Of a DNA stretch of 64,000 nucleotides, positions 61,965 to 64,000 are shown piece after piece. How positions within the stretch are numbered: position 1 is the stretch's first letter; each line of letters starts with the position of its first letter. The notes under the pieces are model-generated. The model was not told the origin of the DNA. It saw nothing but the letters and a program-made list of their open reading frames with translations, and made no database searches. The position numbers and the translations under genes were made by a program. This stretch comes from Vreelandella titanicae BH1 (GTDB lineage: Bacteria; Pseudomonadota; Gammaproteobacteria; Pseudomonadales; Halomonadaceae), in assembly GCF_000336575.1 (NCBI RefSeq), contig NZ_AOPO01000004.1:186001-250000 (forward strand). The letters run 5' to 3'.

Positions 61965-63321
61965 GGGTAAATGCCTCGCTGTGTTGCGGTTCGCAGTACG
62001 CCGGGCTGGCAGAAAAGAGCCTTGCCACAGCGTCAGGATTATTGGGGAAAAACAGATGCAAATAGGTCGCCGTCAGGCGCTTTTGACGGTAAATCGCCTC
62101 CCCCGGCGCGGGGTGCCGCTGGCGGCGGCCGTGGCCAATCGGCTCGAGGGTGCCTTCCGCCATGGAGCGGTGGTGCGCATGGCCGCGAACCGGGCCTTCC
62201 GGCAGCTCGGCGGTTTGCATCCCCTGGCAGCCGCGGCGCCCGCGCATGGCCCCCTGCCCGGGCAGCAGGCCTAGCATGGTATGAGTAATATCGTCGTAGT
62301 CGGTCAGGGTTTCCAGGCAGTACAGCAGCCCGCCACACTCGGCCAGAATGGGCTTGTCGGCGCGGTAGAAAGCCTCAATAGCCGAACGCATGGCGCCGTT
62401 ATCCGCCAGCGTTTGAGCGTGAAGCTCCGGGTAGCCCCCCGGCAGCCAGAGGGCGTCGCATTCGGGCAGGCGGCTATCCGTCAGCGGCGAAAAGAAGCGC
62501 AGCGTCGCGCCCATCTGCTCCAGCAGGTCAAGGTTGGCCTGATAGACAAAGCTGAAAGCGGCGTCCCGGGCCACGCCAATGGTATGGCCTTTGAGCAACG
62601 GCTTAACGGCCGCAAGCTGTTCTTGTGGTGCGGTAAAAGTTACCGGCGAAAGCGCTGCAAGTGATTCAAGCAGCCCAGCCGCTTCCAGCGCTTTAGCACC
62701 GGCTTCAAAACGGGCTTCCAGATCCTCGCGAATCTCCGCCGCCTGCACGAGGCCCAGGTGGCGTTCGGGGAGTGACAGCGCGGGGTCGCGGGGCATAGCG
62801 GCCAGCAGAGGGATTGTCGCTGGCAGCGCCCCTTCGATCAGCTCGCGGTGGCGGGCCGAGCCGCAGGCATTGGCGATAAGCCCGGCGATATGGATGTCGT
62901 CGCGAAAGCCGACCAACCCTGATACCAGCGCGGCGGCGGTCTGGGCCATGCCTTTTACATCCATGACGATCACCATGGGAATATCAAACAAGGCCGCTAA
63001 ATCAGCGCTGGAGGGCTCGCCGTCGAACAGCCCCATGGCGCCTTCCACCAGGATCAAGTCCGCTTCACAGGCGGCGTCATAAAAGCGCTGGCGGCAGTAG
63101 GCTTCGCCTGCCATCCATAGATCCAGTTGATCCACCGGCTGACCGGAGGCCTGGGCGAGTATCTGCGGATCCAGGTAGTCCGGGCCGGTCTTGAACACCC
63201 GCACCACCTTGCCCTGGTTGCGCAGCAGGCGGGCCAGGCCCGCCGTGACAGTGGTTTTGCCCTGGCCTGAGGCCGGGGCAGCGATAAACAGCGCGGGGCA
63301 GCGAGCGGTTGGCGTCGTCAT
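61951..63321 (-). CDS. cobB: Hydrogenobyrinic (cobyrinic) acid a,c-diamide synthase
   Basis: The 456-residue amidotransferase has P-loop ALFIAAPASGQGKTTVTAGL at the N-terminus, motif KTGPDYLDPQILAQASGQP, and a C-terminal glutaminase domain with the nucleophile Cys in ILAECGGLLYCLETL near residue 340. It amidates the a and c side chains before cobalt insertion. Start overlaps cobO by one base. Confidence 0.96.
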   Translation of the reverse strand: MTTPTARCPALFIAAPASGQGKTTVTAGLARLLRNQGKVVRVFKTGPDYLDPQILAQASGQPVDQLDLWMAGEAYCRQRFYDAACEADLILVEGAMGLFDGEPSSADLAALFDIPMVIVMDVKGMAQTAAALVSGLVGFRDDIHIAGLIANACGSARHRELIEGALPATIPLLAAMPRDPALSLPERHLGLVQAAEIREDLEARFEAGAKALEAAGLLESLAALSPVTFTAPQEQLAAVKPLLKGHTIGVARDAAFSFVYQANLDLLEQMGATLRFFSPLTDSRLPECDALWLPGGYPELHAQTLADNGAMRSAIEAFYRADKPILAECGGLLYCLETLTDYDDITHTMLGLLPGQGAMRGRRGCQGMQTAELPEGPVRGHAHHRSMAEGTLEPIGHGRRQRHPAPGEAIYRQKRLTATYLHLFFPNNPDAVARLFSASPAYCEPQHSEAFTHAIE

Positions 63322-63914
63322 CAGTATTCGATCCCCGCCTGGGCTTTAACGCCGCCGCGAAAGGCGTGGCGCTCGTCCTGAACGACGCTGATAGTATCCG
63401 CGATTTCCTGAAGCGGCGTGGCCATGGTGCGCCCAGTAATGATGACGTTCTGGTGCGCCGGGCGGCGCTTAAGCGCTTCCACCACCGGTTCGGGGTCGAG
63501 ATAGCCGTACTTGAACATATAGCTCATCTCGTCCAGTACGATCATATGATAGGCGGGGTTCTCCAGCAGCCCTTTGGCGACGGCCCAGGCGGCCTCGGCG
63601 GCTTCGATATCCCGCTCGCGATTCTGGGTTTCCCAGGTAAAGCCGTGGCCCATGATGTGCCAGTCGAGCTTGGGATGATCGCGAAAGAACAGATACTCGC
63701 CGGTTTCGCGGCGGCCTTTGATGAACTGGATCACCGCGCACTGCTGACCGTGCCCCAGTGAGCGCGCCATGGTGCCGAAGGCGGAGCTGCTTTTGCCCTT
63801 GCCGTTGCCTTTCAGCAGAATCAGCACGCCCCGCTCTTCCGTCGCCTTGCTGATGCGCTCGTCGACCACGTCTTTTTTGCGCTGCATGCGATCTAAATGG
63901 CTTGCGTCGCTCAT
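63321..63914 (-). CDS. cobO: Cob(I)yrinic acid a,c-diamide adenosyltransferase
   Basis: This 197-residue protein carries an unusual P-loop ILLKGNGKGKSSSAFGTMA near residue 32, and MIVLDEMSYMFKYGYLD near residue 125, the pattern of CobA/CobO-type enzymes, which attach the 5'-deoxyadenosyl group of ATP to the cobalt. It is the first gene of the cobO-B-W-N-G run; its promoter lies at or beyond the right edge of the window. Confidence 0.96.
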   Translation of the reverse strand: MSDASHLDRMQRKKDVVDERISKATEERGVLILLKGNGKGKSSSAFGTMARSLGHGQQCAVIQFIKGRRETGEYLFFRDHPKLDWHIMGHGFTWETQNRERDIEAAEAAWAVAKGLLENPAYHMIVLDEMSYMFKYGYLDPEPVVEALKRRPAHQNVIITGRTMATPLQEIADTISVVQDERHAFRGGVKAQAGIEY

Positions 63915-64000
63915 GAGAAGTTCCCAGGTTGATGTGCAGAAACAGTATGCGCCATAGAGGGTCTGCCAAACGAGGCCGGCCAGTAACGCGCGCCCAACTG

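Noticed and set aside
1-64000. CRISPR arrays, tRNA or rRNA genes
   Set aside because: I saw no regularly spaced direct repeats and no tRNA- or rRNA-like sequence.

Overview
The window looks like chromosomal DNA of a gammaproteobacterium, most likely a halophile of the Halomonadaceae. This is an inference from overall gene content, moderate-to-high GC, the aerobic (CobG/CobN type) cobalamin pathway, glutaminase A, DUF1206 and slipin/NfeD genes, and REP-like hairpins; no rRNA or tRNA marker is present to confirm it.

Layout. (1) 0-1.5 kb: cobQ on the minus strand. (2) 1.6-7.4 kb: a LacI-type regulator with a perfect 18-bp palindrome upstream, then a binding-protein-dependent ABC importer (binding protein, two permeases, ATPase) translationally coupled to a metallophosphoesterase; the second permease carries a one-base frameshift. 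(3) 7.4-16.9 kb: ordinary housekeeping genes (Ada-like O6-alkylguanine repair, glutaminase, LysE exporters, AraC regulator, DUF1206, slipin + NfeD protease, methyltransferase). (4) 17-36 kb: an AT-richer accessory stretch of small single genes, mostly on the minus strand (GNATs, GFA proteins, HIT, RidA, NUDIX, CYTH, MarR, LysE, DUF4440, a toxin-antitoxin pair), with several broken genes and three copies of a TA-flanked miniature inverted-repeat element. (5) 35.5-41.4 kb: a lodA/lodB-like pair for a quinoprotein (CTQ) amino-acid oxidase lying directly against a broken copy of a VOC-family gene whose intact copy lies 4 kb away beside soxR, with a near-perfect SoxR operator; an IS5-family remnant lies between. 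(6) 42-44.5 kb: a DEAD-box helicase convergent with a Rho paralogue that lacks the N-terminal RNA-binding domain. (7) 44.6-48 kb: a small array of integron gene cassettes without an integrase in view: parDE, a coiled-coil TIR protein, a TIR-like/nucleoside-deoxyribosyltransferase-like protein and a membrane protein, all on the minus strand and separated by 66-72 bp sites with attC architecture. (8) 48.4-64 kb: a REP-like hairpin pair, two small genes, and then a dense cobalamin cluster: cobLEMF on the minus strand, cobK on the plus strand, and cobO-B-W-N-G-(150-bp inverted-repeat element)-H-I-J on the minus strand.

How it fits together. The cob genes encode most steps from precorrin-2 to adenosylcobyric acid by the aerobic route, with stop/start overlaps typical of translational coupling; cobA, cobS, cobT, cobC/D and cobU/P/V are not in the window. 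About 48 kb of unrelated DNA separates cobQ from the main cob cluster. The most interesting pieces are the integron cassettes with two adjacent TIR-fold proteins (candidate anti-phage effectors), the truncated Rho paired with an RNA helicase, and the lodAB-like quinoprotein locus inserted at a duplicated, broken VOC gene.
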